A stretch of DNA of 64,000 nucleotides from NCBI RefSeq assembly GCF_011801125.1, contig NZ_CP046171.1, positions 4,774,001 to 4,838,000 on the forward strand, written 5' to 3'. The first letter of the stretch is position 1, and the number at the start of each line of letters is the position of its first letter. The position numbers and the translations under genes are program-made. Shown here in pieces: positions 24,614 to 34,698 of the stretch. The notes under the pieces are model-generated. The model searched no databases. It was not told where the DNA came from and was given only the letters and a program-made list of their open reading frames with translations. The stretch comes from Nocardia brasiliensis. GTDB taxonomy: Bacteria; Actinomycetota; Actinomycetes; Mycobacteriales; Mycobacteriaceae.

Positions 24614-25285
24614 TTAGTTGGGGCGGCCGACCTCGTAGGTGCCGTCCTCCTTGGTGATCTTGATGGTCACCTTCTTGGCCTCGCCGCTGACCTTGACGTC
24701 GCAGGCGAAGGTGGCGTCGACCTTGACCTCCTGGCCGGAGGGGCAGGCGACGTCGCTGACGTCCTGGATGCCGTAGGAGTCGGAGAGCACCTTCTTGACG
24801 CCGTCCTGCACCGCGGCCTGGTCCAGCTTGTCCTTGGCGGTGAGCACCAGGACGAGGGCGACGATGGCACCGATGACGAACAGACCGAGCACGGAAAGAC
24901 CGATGATCAGGCCCTTGCCCTTACCACCCTGCGGCGGTTGCCCCGGCTGCTGACCCCACTGGGGCTGACCGGGCTGCTGGCCCCACTGGGGTTGCGGCTG
25001 CTGACCCTGCTGCCAATCCTGCGGCTGCCCCCACTGCTGAGCGGGCTGCGGCTGACCGGGCGGGCTCCACTGCTGCGCGGGCTGCTGCCCCCACTGCGGC
25101 TGACCCGGCTGCTGGCCCCACTGTTGTTGCGGCTGCTGGTCGCCCCAGTGCTGGGTCGGCTGCGCCGACGCGGGCGTCTGCGGCTGGCCACCCCACTGCT
25201 GTCCGGGTGGCTGCTGGCCGCCCCACTGCTGGGTGGGATCGTTGCGCCCCTCCCCGGGTTCGCTGGGTCCAAACGGGCCGCTCAT
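24614..25285 (-). CDS. Gln/Pro-rich membrane protein with DUF4333-like domain (Rv2091c-like)
   Basis: 223 aa from ATG 25285, chosen over ATG 25315 because GGAGG lies 7 nt upstream. The first 125 residues are low complexity, rich in Gln, Pro, Trp and Gly, with repeats of WGQQPGQPQ. A transmembrane helix follows (GLIIGLSVLGLFVIGAIVAL). The extracytoplasmic domain of about 80 residues has the DUF4333 pattern: AVQDGVKKVLSDSYGIQDV, DVACPSGQEVKVDATFACDV (two Cys, probably a disulfide) and KKVTIKITKEDGTYEV. Role unknown, probably envelope-associated. It is 199 bp downstream of helY on the same strand. Confidence 0.8.
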   Translation of the reverse strand: MSGPFGPSEPGEGRNDPTQQWGGQQPPGQQWGGQPQTPASAQPTQHWGDQQPQQQWGQQPGQPQWGQQPAQQWSPPGQPQPAQQWGQPQDWQQGQQPQPQWGQQPGQPQWGQQPGQPPQGGKGKGLIIGLSVLGLFVIGAIVALVLVLTAKDKLDQAAVQDGVKKVLSDSYGIQDVSDVACPSGQEVKVDATFACDVKVSGEAKKVTIKITKEDGTYEVGRPN

Positions 25286-25484
25286 CTGGTTGCCTCCACT
25301 CGCATCGTTGTACACACGGTAGCCCCCCGCGTGGGAACCGTCGTATAACTCGACTCCTCCGCCACGGTCGGTACGCGAAAGAAATCAAATCACAATCGAA
25401 TCCGGTACGCGCAGCGCCCGCCGTCGCCTCGGCGCCGCGTTTTTTGTCGCTTCGCTCTGCGCAGTCTAGGGACCGTCTCGCCGG

Positions 25485-28208
25485 TTATGCGGCATCCACC
25501 GCGACGACACCCCGCCGGATCGCCCGCACCGCCTTCGCGGCGGTCGCGGCGACCTCGGGATCGTCGGCGTTGCCGTGGATCTGGTCGAGCAGATCGATGA
25601 CCTGCCTGCACCAGCGCACGAAATCCCCCGCCGACAGCGGCGCGGCCTGATCGCCGCTGGCGAGCAACGACTCGGCCAACCCGTCGCCGCGCGCCCACTT
25701 GTAGACGCCGGTGACGAAGCCCAGATCGGGCTCCCTGGTGGGCGGCAACTTGTGCCTGGCCTCGTCGGAGCGTAGCTCGGTCCAGACCCGGATGGTCTCG
25801 CCGACAGCCCGCCGGATCGGCGCCGTGGGTCCGCTCGCGCCGAGATAGCCACCGTCTTGGCGCGATTCGAACACCAGGATGGACACGACGCCGGCCAGTT
25901 CGGCGGGACCGAGGCCACGCCACAGCCCCTGGCGCAGGCACTCGGCGACCAGCAGATCGCTCTCGGAGTAGATGCGGGCGAGCCTGCGCCCGTCCGCGGT
26001 GACCTCGGAGTCGTGCACGAACCCGCGCTCCTGCAGCAGACCGACGATCCGGTCGAAGGTGCGAGCGAGCGAGTTCGTCGTCGCGGCAACCTTCTGGCGC
26101 ATGGTCTCGGTCTCCCGGAGCAGCCGGTTGTAGCGCTCGCCGACGCGGGCCATCTGCTCCCGGTCCGGGCGGGTGTGCGCGGGATGGGACCGCAGGCTGC
26201 GGCGCAGCGTGGCCAGTTCCCGGTCGTCGGCGGCCGCGGAACGCTTGCCACGGCGCGGCCGTCCCGGCGCGGAGATCCCGGTGCTGCGCAGCGCCGAGGC
26301 CAGATCGCGCCGGGCCTGCGCGGTGCGGTGATCGACCCGGCGCGGCAGCCGCATGTGGCCCAGCGGCTCGGCGGGCACCGGGAAGTCGGCGACCGAGATC
26401 CGGCCCGCCCACTTGTCCGCGGTGAGCACCAGCGGGCGCGGATCACCCGGTGTCGCATCGGGTTCCAGGATCACCGCCAGCCCGGCCCGCCGCCCGGACG
26501 GGATCGCGACCACGTCGCCGCGGCGCAGCGCGACCAGCGCGTCCACGGCGGCGCCGCGCCGATCGGACCGGCCCTGCTGTTCCAGTTGCCGTTCCCGCTG
26601 CTTGATCCGCTCGCGCAGCGAAATGTATTCCAGGAAGCCGCCTTCGGCGCCGCCGAGCTGGTCGCGCAGCTTGCGCAGCGCGGACTCGTTGCGTTCGATG
26701 CCGCGCACCAGTCCGACCACCGACCGGTCGGCCTGGAACTGCGCGAACGATCGCTCCAGCAGCGCCCGGGATTCGGCCGCGCCCATCCGGTCGATCAGGT
26801 TGATGGACATGTTGTAGCCGGGACGAAACGAGCTGCGCAGCGGATAGGTCCTGGTGGAGGCCAGACCGGCGACCGCGCTCGTGTCGACCTCGGGCTGCCA
26901 CAGCACCACCGCGTGCCCCTCGACATCGATGCCGCGGCGGCCCGCGCGACCGGTCAGCTGGGTATATTCCCCAGGCGTGAGTTCGGCGTGCGACTCGCCG
27001 TTGAACTTGACCAACCGCTCCAGCACCACCGTGCGGGCGGGCATGTTGATGCCGAGAGCCAGTGTCTCCGTGGCGAATACGGCCCGCACCAGCCCGTTGA
27101 CGAACAGTTCCTCGACGGTGTGCCGGAACGCGGGCAGCATGCCCGCGTGGTGGGCGGCCAGACCGCGGTGCAGCGATTCGCGCCATTCCCAGTAGCCGAG
27201 CACCTCGAGATCGGCCTTGGGCAGCTCGCCGGTGTGCTTGTCGATGATGGCGTCCACCTGGGCGCGGTCCTCGTCGCGGCCCAGGTCCAGCCGCGAGCGC
27301 AGGCACTGAGCCAGCGCGCCGTCGCAGCCGGCGCGGCTGAAGATGAAGGTGATCGCGGGCAGCAAGCCCTCTTCGTCCAGCTTGGCCAGCACCTCGGGGC
27401 GCGGCAGCGGCCGGAAGTCGCGTCGCGGCCCGCCGCGGCCGTTGCGCGGCCCGCCCCAGCTGTTCGCCCGGTCGGCGAGTTCGCGCTGTTTGATGAACCG
27501 CACCAGGTCCTCGTCGACTAGCACCTTCTGGTCGGTGGAGTCGGTGTCGAACAGGTCGAACATCCGCCTGCCGACCATGACGTGCTGCCACAGCGGCACC
27601 GGCCTGGTCTCGTCCACCACCACCGCGGTGTCCCCACGCACGGTCTCCATCCAGGCGCCGAATTCCTCGGCGTTGCTGACCGTCGCGGACAGGCTGACCA
27701 GGCGCACGTCCGGCGGCAGGTGCAGGATCACTTCCTCCCACACCGCGCCGCGGAAGCGATCGGCCAGATAGTGCACCTCGTCCATCACCACGTACGACAG
27801 CCCGCGCAGCGCGTCGGAGGACGCGTACAGCATGTTGCGCAGCACCTCGGTGGTCATCACGACCACCGGCGCGTCGGGGTTGATCGACTGGTCACCGGTG
27901 AGCAGCCCGACCATGCTCTTCCCACCCCCCGTCGTGTCGCGGCCGTAGCGCTCGGTCAGCTCGGCGAACTTCTGGTTCGACAGCGCCTTGATCGGCGTGG
28001 TGTAGAAGCATTTGCCGCCAGCGGCGAGCGCCAGGTGTACCGCGAACTCGCCGACGACGGTCTTGCCGGCGCCGGTCGGTGCGCAGACCAGCACGCCGTG
28101 GCCGGCTTCGAGTGCCGCACAGGCGGTGCGCTGGAAAGGATCGAGGCTGAATTTCAGCTCGGTGGAGAACTTCGCTAGCTCGCCCGTGTGCGACCGGTGA
28201 TGTGTCAC
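25485..28208 (-). CDS. helY: DEAD/DEAH-box helicase HelY (Ski2/Mtr4-like)
   Basis: 907 aa, matching mycobacterial HelY (about 906). Superfamily-2 helicase related to eukaryotic Ski2/Mtr4, probably acting in RNA processing or decay. Motifs in order: GVLVCAPTGAGKTVVGEFAV (Walker A), VVVMTTEVLRNMLY, YVVMDEVHYLADRFRG (DEVH box), VSLSATVSN, GMLPAFRHTVEELFVNGLVR, FATETLALGINMPARTVVLE and YTQLTGRAGRRGIDVEGH. A long C-terminal helical region follows. I choose GTG 28208, 2 nt after the tatC stop, so translation is probably coupled to tatC; an upstream in-frame extension would lie inside tatC. Confidence 0.95.
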   Translation of the reverse strand: MTHHRSHTGELAKFSTELKFSLDPFQRTACAALEAGHGVLVCAPTGAGKTVVGEFAVHLALAAGGKCFYTTPIKALSNQKFAELTERYGRDTTGGGKSMVGLLTGDQSINPDAPVVVMTTEVLRNMLYASSDALRGLSYVVMDEVHYLADRFRGAVWEEVILHLPPDVRLVSLSATVSNAEEFGAWMETVRGDTAVVVDETRPVPLWQHVMVGRRMFDLFDTDSTDQKVLVDEDLVRFIKQRELADRANSWGGPRNGRGGPRRDFRPLPRPEVLAKLDEEGLLPAITFIFSRAGCDGALAQCLRSRLDLGRDEDRAQVDAIIDKHTGELPKADLEVLGYWEWRESLHRGLAAHHAGMLPAFRHTVEELFVNGLVRAVFATETLALGINMPARTVVLERLVKFNGESHAELTPGEYTQLTGRAGRRGIDVEGHAVVLWQPEVDTSAVAGLASTRTYPLRSSFRPGYNMSINLIDRMGAAESRALLERSFAQFQADRSVVGLVRGIERNESALRKLRDQLGGAEGGFLEYISLRERIKQRERQLEQQGRSDRRGAAVDALVALRRGDVVAIPSGRRAGLAVILEPDATPGDPRPLVLTADKWAGRISVADFPVPAEPLGHMRLPRRVDHRTAQARRDLASALRSTGISAPGRPRRGKRSAAADDRELATLRRSLRSHPAHTRPDREQMARVGERYNRLLRETETMRQKVAATTNSLARTFDRIVGLLQERGFVHDSEVTADGRRLARIYSESDLLVAECLRQGLWRGLGPAELAGVVSILVFESRQDGGYLGASGPTAPIRRAVGETIRVWTELRSDEARHKLPPTREPDLGFVTGVYKWARGDGLAESLLASGDQAAPLSAGDFVRWCRQVIDLLDQIHGNADDPEVAATAAKAVRAIRRGVVAVDAA

Positions 28209-28210
28209 CG

Positions 28211-29164
28211 TCAGAGGGTATCGGAGTAGTCCGACATCGAGCGCGCGCTTTTGTCCGGGGGTGTCACGATCGACTCGGCGGGCGCGATCGGCTCCGGGCC
28301 GCTCAGCGCGGATGCTTCCTCGTCCGAGAGCGCGGCCAGGTTCTCGGCTTCCTTGCGCGCCTTGCGGATGTCGTTGATCCGGGAGAACTGGATCGCGACC
28401 TCGAACAGCACCGTCAGCGCGAACGCCAGCGCCAGCATGGAGAACGGATCCTGCGGCGTCACGATGGCCGCGAACACGAAGAGCCCGAACGTGATTCCGC
28501 GCCGCCACGCCTTCAGCCGCTGATAGGTGAGCACCCCGATCAGGTTCAATCCGATGATCAGCAGCGGGGTTTCGAAGCTCACGCCGAAGATCACCAGCAG
28601 CTGGATGATGAAGCCGAAGTACTGCGAACCGCTCAGCGCGGTGATCTGGACGTTGTTGCCGATCGAGAGCAGGAAGCTCAACGCGTGCGCGACGACCACG
28701 TAGGCCAGCACCGCACCGGTCAGGAACAACACCGTGCCGGTCGAGACGAAGCCGACCGCGTACTTGCGTTCCTTGGCGTAGAGGCCCGGGGTGATGAACG
28801 CCCAGAGCTGATACAGCCAGATGGGCGCGGCGAGCACGATGCCCGCCGTCATGCCCACCTTCAACCGCAGCGTGAACTGCTCGAACGGCGCGGTGGCGAG
28901 CAGCTTGCAGCTGCCGTCCGGGCTCAGGGCCGCGCGGGCCGAGTCCGGCAGCGAGCAGTAGGGGCCGCGGAGCACATCGCCCAGGCTGGGGACGCCGAGG
29001 AAGCCGTATTCGTACCAGATGAATCCCAGCACCGTGGTGACGACGACCGCGGCGATCGAGACCAACAGCCGGTACCGCAGTTCCTGCAGATGCTCGACCA
29101 ACGACATGGTGCCGTCGGGGTTGGTCCTGCGCTTGCTGCGCCGGGGATCGAACGGGATTCGCAT
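28211..29164 (-). CDS. tatC: twin-arginine translocase subunit TatC
   Basis: 317 aa. Six-helix core subunit of the Tat pathway, which binds twin-arginine signal peptides of folded exported proteins. Family signatures are present: [20 protein letters not shown] at the first helix, [60 protein letters not shown] and [20 protein letters not shown]. An acidic C-terminal tail of about 55 residues ([17 protein letters not shown]) is typical of actinobacteria. ATG 29164 begins [20 protein letters not shown], the usual mycobacterial-type start. Operon with tatA upstream and helY downstream. Confidence 0.96.
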   Translation of the reverse strand: MRIPFDPRRSKRRTNPDGTMSLVEHLQELRYRLLVSIAAVVVTTVLGFIWYEYGFLGVPSLGDVLRGPYCSLPDSARAALSPDGSCKLLATAPFEQFTLRLKVGMTAGIVLAAPIWLYQLWAFITPGLYAKERKYAVGFVSTGTVLFLTGAVLAYVVVAHALSFLLSIGNNVQITALSGSQYFGFIIQLLVIFGVSFETPLLIIGLNLIGVLTYQRLKAWRRGITFGLFVFAAIVTPQDPFSMLALAFALTVLFEVAIQFSRINDIRKARKEAENLAALSDEEASALSGPEPIAPAESIVTPPDKSARSMSDYSDTL

Positions 29165-29295
29165 GGTTGGTGATTGCCCCTGGGTTCCAGTGCCGCGCTC
29201 AGCTCGGCAACACGAAGGCCCGGAGTGAGTTCCCCCACTCCGCCATGAGCGCGCCACGCCACCCGGGCCCGCTCCGCATAACTCGGTCTAACGGC

Positions 29296-29568
29296 TCAGA
29301 GCGACTTCGGCTCGGCGTGGGGCTGCTGCGCGACCGTCGGGGCGGCCTGCTGCGCAGGCGGCAGCTGCTGCGGCTGCGCGGGCTGCTGCGCCGGGGCGGC
29401 GGGCGCCTCGGCGTCCTTGCCCTCCTGCTGCATCTGGCTGACCTCGCTCTTGAAGATGCGCAGCGACCGACCCAGGCTGCGGGCCGCGTCGGGCATCCGC
29501 TTGGCACCGAAGAACATCACGAAAACGACCGCAATGATCAGCCAGTGCCAGATGCTCAGACTGCCCAT
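29296..29568 (-). CDS. tatA: twin-arginine translocase subunit TatA
   Basis: 90 aa. A single N-terminal helix ([20 protein letters not shown]), the FGAKRMPD hinge and an amphipathic helix ([20 protein letters not shown]) form the pore-subunit signature. The tail of about 40 residues is Pro/Gln/Ala-rich. GGAGGT lies 7 nt before the ATG. The gene is followed by tatC and preceded by a ketopantoate-reductase-like gene rather than directly by pafC. Confidence 0.95.
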   Translation of the reverse strand: MGSLSIWHWLIIAVVFVMFFGAKRMPDAARSLGRSLRIFKSEVSQMQQEGKDAEAPAAPAQQPAQPQQLPPAQQAAPTVAQQPHAEPKSL

Positions 29569-29674
29569 GATTAATACCTCCCAAGACTGGTGATGGTTTT
29601 GATGCTACCGGAGGGTGACGTGCGCGAACGCCTCCGTCCGCCGCCTTTGTCCTGCGTTGCCCCCGGCTGCCCGG

Positions 29675-30700
29675 TCACCGGCTCGACGCGCCCGCCGTCC
29701 GCAGTTGCGCGAGCAGTTCCGGGCCGGTCCAGGTGCGCCGGTCCCCCTGCTCGGCCGCGACGATCAGTTCGATCAGCCGCTGGTTGACCGGGGTCGGCAG
29801 GTCGACCATGGCGCCGAGGCCGACGATTTCGCCACAGAGCCAAGAGATTTCGGTCTTGCGCCCGAGCGCCAGATCGTCGGCCATGGACGAGCGGGCCATC
29901 GGATCGACGGCGAGCACCCGGCCGAAAGCCCGCCGGAACACGCCGTCGGGCAGGGTCAGCAGCGCGGCCATGACGCGCGGCGGCACCGGGGTCAGCCGGG
30001 CGGGCTCGATGCGCGCCTTGTGCATCACCGCGAGCGCCTCCCGCTGGGTGAGCGCCAGGCAGCGGCGATAGTCGCGGTCGGCGAGCTGTTCGCGCAGCGG
30101 ACGCCCGGACAGCGCGTTGATCGGGTTGTTCAGGTTCAGCAGCAGTTTGGCCCACTGCACCGAGCGCAGATCGGGGTAGCGCCGCAGCGCCAGTCCGGCC
30201 TGCGCGAAGACCCCGAGGAACGGCGCGAGCTCCGGATCGTCCTGCACCGCGAGGCTGCCCTCGGTGCCGCGATGGAACCGCCCGCCCGGATGCTGCACCA
30301 CGTTGAACATCACCATGCCCGCGAGCACCACGCAGTGCGGCAGGATCTCCCGGATCACGGTGTCGTTGCCGATCCCGTTCTGCAGGCTCAGCACCACGGT
30401 GCCGGGACGGATCTTGCCCGCGAGCTCGCGCACGGCGTCCGCGGTCGCCGCCGACTTCACCGCGACGAGCACCAGCTCGGCCGAGCCGATGTCGTCCGGC
30501 TCGGTGGCCACCCGGAACCGGTCGCTGGGCAGCAGGTCATCGCCGCCGTCCAGGTCGGTGAGCCGGATACCGGACGCGGTGATCTCGTCGAGCACCCGCG
30601 GCCTGCCGACGAACGTGACGTCGGCGCCCGCGACGCCCAGTTTGCCGCCGACGAAGATGCCGATACAGCCCGCACCGATCACCATGACCCGGCTGCTCAT
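29675..30700 (-). CDS. 2-dehydropantoate 2-reductase-like protein
   Basis: 341 aa of the ApbA/PanE family. The NADP-binding motif is VMVIGAGCIGIFVGGKLGVA (about 5-24). Conserved blocks ELVLVAVKSAATADAVRELA, VVLSLQNGIGND and WAKLLLNLNNPINALSGRPL (catalytic-lysine helix) follow, with the C-terminal SSMADDLALGRKTEISWLCG. Family enzymes reduce ketopantoate to pantoate for CoA synthesis, but actinobacteria carry several paralogues of unknown substrate. The ATG overlaps the pafC stop (ATGA at 30697-30700), so it is co-translated with pafBC. In M. tuberculosis pafC and tatA are adjacent, so this gene is an insertion into a conserved operon. Confidence 0.85.
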   Translation of the reverse strand: MSSRVMVIGAGCIGIFVGGKLGVAGADVTFVGRPRVLDEITASGIRLTDLDGGDDLLPSDRFRVATEPDDIGSAELVLVAVKSAATADAVRELAGKIRPGTVVLSLQNGIGNDTVIREILPHCVVLAGMVMFNVVQHPGGRFHRGTEGSLAVQDDPELAPFLGVFAQAGLALRRYPDLRSVQWAKLLLNLNNPINALSGRPLREQLADRDYRRCLALTQREALAVMHKARIEPARLTPVPPRVMAALLTLPDGVFRRAFGRVLAVDPMARSSMADDLALGRKTEISWLCGEIVGLGAMVDLPTPVNQRLIELIVAAEQGDRRTWTGPELLAQLRTAGASSR

Positions 30701-31668
30701 GCCGGCTCGAATCCCGCCGCGGCGTACGCGGCCAGCGCCGCGTTGGACCGTTCGCGCACCGCGGCGACCAATTCCGGTGGGCCCAGCGCGGTCACGCCGG
30801 AGCCGAAGCCGAGCAGCAGCCGTGCCATCCAGTCCATGGTGGCGAAGCGCATGGTCGCCTCCAGGCTGCCGTCGGCGTGCACCGCGATCCGGTTCATCGG
30901 ATACTGATCGAGCACCCAGGCGTAGTCGGGGTGAATACGCAGACGCGCCAAGGGAACCGCGGGGTCGTCCTGGAACAGGTCGAGCGCGGCGGATTCCTCG
31001 GTGGCGTGACTCGGCGGCCGCGCGGGCTCGTCGAGTTCGGTGGCGTCCTCGATCCGATCGAAGCGGAACAGCCGAACGCCCTCGGCCTGCCTGCACCAGG
31101 CCTGCAGGTAACTGTTGTTGTCCACCAGGACGATTCGGATCGGGTCGACGATCCGCTCGGACACCACGTCACGGCTGGCGGAGTAGTAGACCAGGCGCAG
31201 CGCGTGCCCGCGCGCCAGCGCCGAGCGCACCGTGGCGACGGCGGGCGCCTCCGCGGGCGGGGTGCGGGCCGGCACCGGCTCGGCGGCGGAACCGCCCGCG
31301 ATCGCGGACTCGATCTTGGCGATGGCGGCGTGCGCGGCGGTCGGATCGACCATGCCCGGCATGTCCACGATCGACCGCAGCGCCACCAGCAGCGCGGTCG
31401 CCTCGGTCGAGGTCAGCCGCAGCGGGCGGTCGATGCCCGCCGAGAAGGTGACCTCGATGCTCTCCTCGGAGAACGAGAGATCGATCAGGTCACCGGGGCC
31501 GTAGCCGGGCAAACCACACATCCACAGCTGGTTGAGGTCGCTCATCAGCTGTTTCGAGGTGACGCCCAGGTCGGCGGCGGCCTCGGCGGCGCTGATGCCC
31601 GGGTGCGCGATGAAGTACGGGATCATGTTGAGCAGCCGCGAAAGTCGAACGGAAAGCCGGGAATTCAC
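30697..31668 (-). CDS. pafC: WYL-domain regulator PafC
   Basis: 323 aa. N-terminal winged helix (SVRLSRLLNMIPYFIAHPGI, SAAEAAADLGVTSKQLMSDL) followed by a WYL domain (HALRLVYYSASRDVVSERIV, RIVLVDNNSYLQAWCRQAEG, RLFRFDRIEDA). PafC forms a heterodimer with PafB that activates the LexA/RecA-independent DNA-damage response in mycobacteria. The GTG start at 31668 overlaps the pafB stop (GTGA) and has GGAGGT upstream, consistent with coupled equimolar synthesis. Confidence 0.93.
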   Translation of the reverse strand: MNSRLSVRLSRLLNMIPYFIAHPGISAAEAAADLGVTSKQLMSDLNQLWMCGLPGYGPGDLIDLSFSEESIEVTFSAGIDRPLRLTSTEATALLVALRSIVDMPGMVDPTAAHAAIAKIESAIAGGSAAEPVPARTPPAEAPAVATVRSALARGHALRLVYYSASRDVVSERIVDPIRIVLVDNNSYLQAWCRQAEGVRLFRFDRIEDATELDEPARPPSHATEESAALDLFQDDPAVPLARLRIHPDYAWVLDQYPMNRIAVHADGSLEATMRFATMDWMARLLLGFGSGVTALGPPELVAAVRERSNAALAAYAAAGFEPA

Positions 31669-32660
31669 GCGGTGACCTCCGTGCGATCGAACACCGAGCG
31701 CAGTCGGTTGACCACATCGATGCGCAGTTCCTCCGGCGCGAGCACCACCGCGTCCGGACCGAGTCCGGTGATCAGGCGGGCGATCCAGTCGCGCGAGCGC
31801 ACCGGTAACTCGACCACCGCACCCGCGCGGCCACCGATCGTGCGCTCGCCGGTGACCTGCCCGATCCGGCGCAGCTCACGGCCACGCCCCTCGGCCACCC
31901 ACACCGTCGCGGTGCCGCTGACCGGCGCCGAACTGGTCACCTGAGCGACGATCCCGCGCAGATCGATGCCGTCGGGTTTGCGGACGGTGTTCACCGGGCC
32001 ATAGGGCGTGACGTCGTCACCGATGCGCGACAGGCGGAAGCTGCGCACCGCGTCGCGATCCCGGTCGTGCCCGACGAGGTACCAGCGGCCGTGATGGGTG
32101 ACCACACCCCACGGCTCGACATCGCGCATCAGGTAGGGGGCGTTGATCGCGCCGCGATGCTCGAAACGCACCGCCTGGCCGGCGTCGATGGCGGCGAGGA
32201 GTTTGCCGAGGACGGGTTCGGAGCCGCGGGTCCGCGCCGGGACCGCGGGCACCGCGGCCACCGTGGCGTCGGTCTCCACGTGCACGCCCGCCGCGCGGAG
32301 CTTGAGCAGCGCGCCGTCGGCGGCGGCGGCCAATTCCGGCGACTCCCACATCTGCACGGCCACCGCGACCGCCGCGGCCTCCTCGTCGGACAGATCGATC
32401 TCGGGCAGCTCGTAGGCGTCCCGGTTGATCCGATAGCCCTCCACCGAGGAGTACCGGCTCACCGGTCCGATCTCGAGGGGTATGCCCAGGTCACGCAGTT
32501 CGTTCTTGTCCCGCTCGAACATTCGGCTGAACGCCTCGTCGCTGACGGAATCCTCGTACCCCGCGACGCTGTCCCGAATCCGCTCCGCGGTCAGGAACTG
32601 CCGGGTCGACAGCAGCGCGATGACCAGATTCATCAGCCGCTCGACCTTGGATATCGCCAC
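31665..32660 (-). CDS. pafB: WYL-domain regulator PafB
   Basis: 331 aa. HTH ([49 protein letters not shown]) and WYL domain ([52 protein letters not shown]). Partner of PafC in DNA-damage gene activation. The GTG start at 32660 is preceded by TACCCT and a 7-nt spacer without a binding site, so leaderless translation is likely. First gene of pafB-pafC-panE-like-tatA-tatC-helY. Confidence 0.94.
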   Translation of the reverse strand: MAISKVERLMNLVIALLSTRQFLTAERIRDSVAGYEDSVSDEAFSRMFERDKNELRDLGIPLEIGPVSRYSSVEGYRINRDAYELPEIDLSDEEAAAVAVAVQMWESPELAAAADGALLKLRAAGVHVETDATVAAVPAVPARTRGSEPVLGKLLAAIDAGQAVRFEHRGAINAPYLMRDVEPWGVVTHHGRWYLVGHDRDRDAVRSFRLSRIGDDVTPYGPVNTVRKPDGIDLRGIVAQVTSSAPVSGTATVWVAEGRGRELRRIGQVTGERTIGGRAGAVVELPVRSRDWIARLITGLGPDAVVLAPEELRIDVVNRLRSVFDRTEVTA

Positions 32661-32667
32661 CCGATAG

Positions 32668-32673
32668 AGGGTA
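32668..32673 (-). promoter_or_regulatory. -10 box of a probable leaderless promoter (pafB operon)
   Basis: On the minus strand TACCCT, then 7 nt (32667-32661), then GTG 32660. Confidence 0.5.
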
Positions 32674-32738
32674 ATGGGCGCCGCGCCCGCCGTGCGCGGC
32701 GGCGCGCGATTCCGCGCGCACAGATGCCCGAGGGCACT

Positions 32739-33056
32739 ATGGAGGCCATGATCATCGCGTTTTCTGTGACACCCCTCGGGACCGGCGTCGACGTGGGCCG
32801 CGCCGTCGCCGAGGCGGTCCGCGTGGTGCGCGCCAGCGGCCTGCCCAACCGCACCGACGCCATGTTCACCACCGTCGAGGGCGAGTGGGACGAGGTGATG
32901 GCCGTCGTCAGGGCCGCCACCGACGCCGTGATCGCGGTCGCCCCTCGCTGCAGCCTGGTACTCAAGGCCGATATCCGCCCCGGCGTCACCGACGCCCTCA
33001 CCGCCAAGATCGCAACCGTCGAACGCTACCTCGCCGAAGACGAAAGCAGCCGGTGA
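32739..33056 (+). CDS. MTH1187/YkoF-like thiamine-binding family protein
   Basis: 105 aa (102 if ATG 32748 is used). Single ferredoxin-like domain of the MTH1187/DUF77 family: [60 protein letters not shown] and [11 protein letters not shown]. Members bind thiamine or a related small molecule and form tetramers; no catalytic role is established. ATG 32739 has GAGGG 4 nt upstream, whereas GGAGG is only 2 nt from ATG 32748. Divergent from pafB; a strong hairpin follows. Confidence 0.75.
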   Translation: MEAMIIAFSVTPLGTGVDVGRAVAEAVRVVRASGLPNRTDAMFTTVEGEWDEVMAVVRAATDAVIAVAPRCSLVLKADIRPGVTDALTAKIATVERYLAEDESSR

Positions 33057-33137
33057 TCCGCTGGGTCACCCAGCGCACCGGCCCGCCTGCGGATTTTCTC
33101 GGCACGCGGCAACGGCAGATCATGGCGGTAATCCGAC

Positions 33138-33168
33138 GGCGACCGAGACCCGTCGGGTCTCGGTCGCC
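33138..33168. terminator. 14-bp perfect hairpin before the pafA stop
   Basis: GGCGACCGAGACCC and GGGTCTCGGTCGCC with a GTC loop, 6 bp from the pafA stop. It serves the convergent MTH1187-like (plus) and pafA (minus) genes. Confidence 0.8.
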
Positions 33169-33173
33169 CCGTT

Positions 33174-34532
33174 CTACATGGAGGCGATGAGCCGGTCCAC
33201 GCGTTCGTCGACCGAGCGGAACGGGTCCTTGCACAGGACCGTGCGCTGGGCCTGGTCGTTCAACTTCAGGTGCACCCAGTCGACGGTGAAGTCGCGACCC
33301 GCCTCCTGTGCGGCGGTGATGAAATCGCCGCGCAGCTTGGCCCTTGTGGTCTGCGGCGGGGTGTCCACCGCGGCGTCAACGGCCTCGTCCTCGGTGATCC
33401 GCTTGGCCAGCCCCTTGCGCTGCAGCAGGTCGAACACCCCGCGGCCGCGCTTGATGTCGTGGTAGGCCAGATCCAGCTGGGCGATCTTCGGATCGGACAG
33501 CTCCATGTTGTAGCGATCCTGGTAGCGCTGGAACAGCTTGCGCTTGATCACCCAGTCGATCTCGGTGTCCACCTTGGCGAAATCCTGCGCCTCGACCGCG
33601 TCCAGCGCCCGACCCCACAGGTCGACGACCTGGTCGATCTGCGGATCCCGGTCCCGGTTGCGCAGGTGCTCGACCGCGCGGGCGTAGTACTCGCGCTGGA
33701 TGTCCAGGGCGCTGGCCTGGCGTCCGCCCGCCAGCCGCACCGGACGGCGACCGGTCAGATCGTGACTGACCTCGCGGATCGCGCGAATCGGGTTGTCCAG
33801 GGCGAAATCTCGGAACGAGACGCCCGCCTCGATCATCTCCAGCACCAGGGCTGCGGTGCCGACCTTGAGCATGGTTGTGGTCTCGGACATGTTCGAATCG
33901 CCCACGATCACATGCAGGCGGCGGTACTTCTCCGCGTCGGCGTGCGGCTCGTCACGGGTGTTGATGATCGGCCGCGAGCGCGTGGTCGCCGAGGAGACGC
34001 CCTCCCAGATATGCTCGGCACGCTGCGACAGACAGAACGTGGCCGCCTTCGGCGTCTGCAGGATCTTGCCCGCGCCACAGATCAACTGGCGGGTGACCAG
34101 GAACGGTAGCAATACATCGGAGATCCTGGAGAACTCCCCGGCGCGCACCACGAGGAAGTTCTCGTGGCAGCCGTAGGAGTTGCCCGCGGAATCGGTGTTG
34201 TTCTTGAACAAGTAGATGTCGCCGCCGATGCCTTCTTCGGCGAGCCGCTGCTCGGCATCGATCAACAACTCTTCGAGGACCCGCTCGCCTGCGCGGTCGT
34301 GGGTCACCAACTGGTGCAGGCTGTCGCATTCGGCAGTCGCGTACTCCGGATGGGACCCGACATCCAAATAGAGCCGAGCACCGTTGCGGAGGAACACGTT
34401 CGAGCTACGGCCCCAGGACACCACCCGGCGGAAAAGATACCGGGCCACCTCGTCGGGGGACAGCCGACGGTGACCGTGGAAGGTGCATGTCACACCGAAC
34501 TCGGTCTCGATCCCCATGATTCGTCGCTGCAC
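33174..34532 (-). CDS. pafA: Pup-protein ligase PafA
   Basis: 452 aa, the length of M. tuberculosis PafA. It phosphorylates the C-terminal Glu of Pup and attaches it to lysines of target proteins. Carboxylate-amine/glutamine-synthetase-like fold: [15 protein letters not shown], the catalytic Asp57 in [26 protein letters not shown]-type block [40 protein letters not shown] and [19 protein letters not shown] start at 34532, 7 nt after a TAATGT box, so probably leaderless. It is separated from prcA by a strong terminator, so it has its own promoter. Confidence 0.97.
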   Translation of the reverse strand: MQRRIMGIETEFGVTCTFHGHRRLSPDEVARYLFRRVVSWGRSSNVFLRNGARLYLDVGSHPEYATAECDSLHQLVTHDRAGERVLEELLIDAEQRLAEEGIGGDIYLFKNNTDSAGNSYGCHENFLVVRAGEFSRISDVLLPFLVTRQLICGAGKILQTPKAATFCLSQRAEHIWEGVSSATTRSRPIINTRDEPHADAEKYRRLHVIVGDSNMSETTTMLKVGTAALVLEMIEAGVSFRDFALDNPIRAIREVSHDLTGRRPVRLAGGRQASALDIQREYYARAVEHLRNRDRDPQIDQVVDLWGRALDAVEAQDFAKVDTEIDWVIKRKLFQRYQDRYNMELSDPKIAQLDLAYHDIKRGRGVFDLLQRKGLAKRITEDEAVDAAVDTPPQTTRAKLRGDFITAAQEAGRDFTVDWVHLKLNDQAQRTVLCKDPFRSVDERVDRLIASM

Positions 34533-34539
34533 ACTATCG

Positions 34540-34545
34540 ACATTA
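34540..34545 (-). promoter_or_regulatory. -10 box of a probable leaderless promoter (pafA)
   Basis: On the minus strand TAATGT, then 7 nt (34539-34533), then GTG 34532. Confidence 0.5.
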
Positions 34546-34649
34546 CAGCCATGTCATGCACTCGCGTGGGGCTGCGGACAACAGGAACGCATACGGGTTC
34601 ACAACGATTCGGCCCGTTATGCCGGGTTTGCTCGACACCGGACCCGACT

Positions 34650-34683
34650 CGGGCCCGTAGCGGGTTCCTCCGCTACGGGCCCG
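34650..34683 (-). terminator. 14-bp perfect hairpin after prcA
   Basis: CGGGCCCGTAGCGG (34650-34663) and CCGCTACGGGCCCG (34670-34683) with a 6-nt loop, 15 bp past the prcA stop. No T-tract follows on either strand. Confidence 0.8.
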
Positions 34684-34698
34684 TTCGTCGACGTCCGA

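Noticed and set aside
24913..25195. Repetitive DNA in the DUF4333 gene considered as a tandem-repeat element or CRISPR
   Set aside because: The repetition is codon-level (WGQQPGQP) in a low-complexity protein segment; no uniform repeat-spacer structure.
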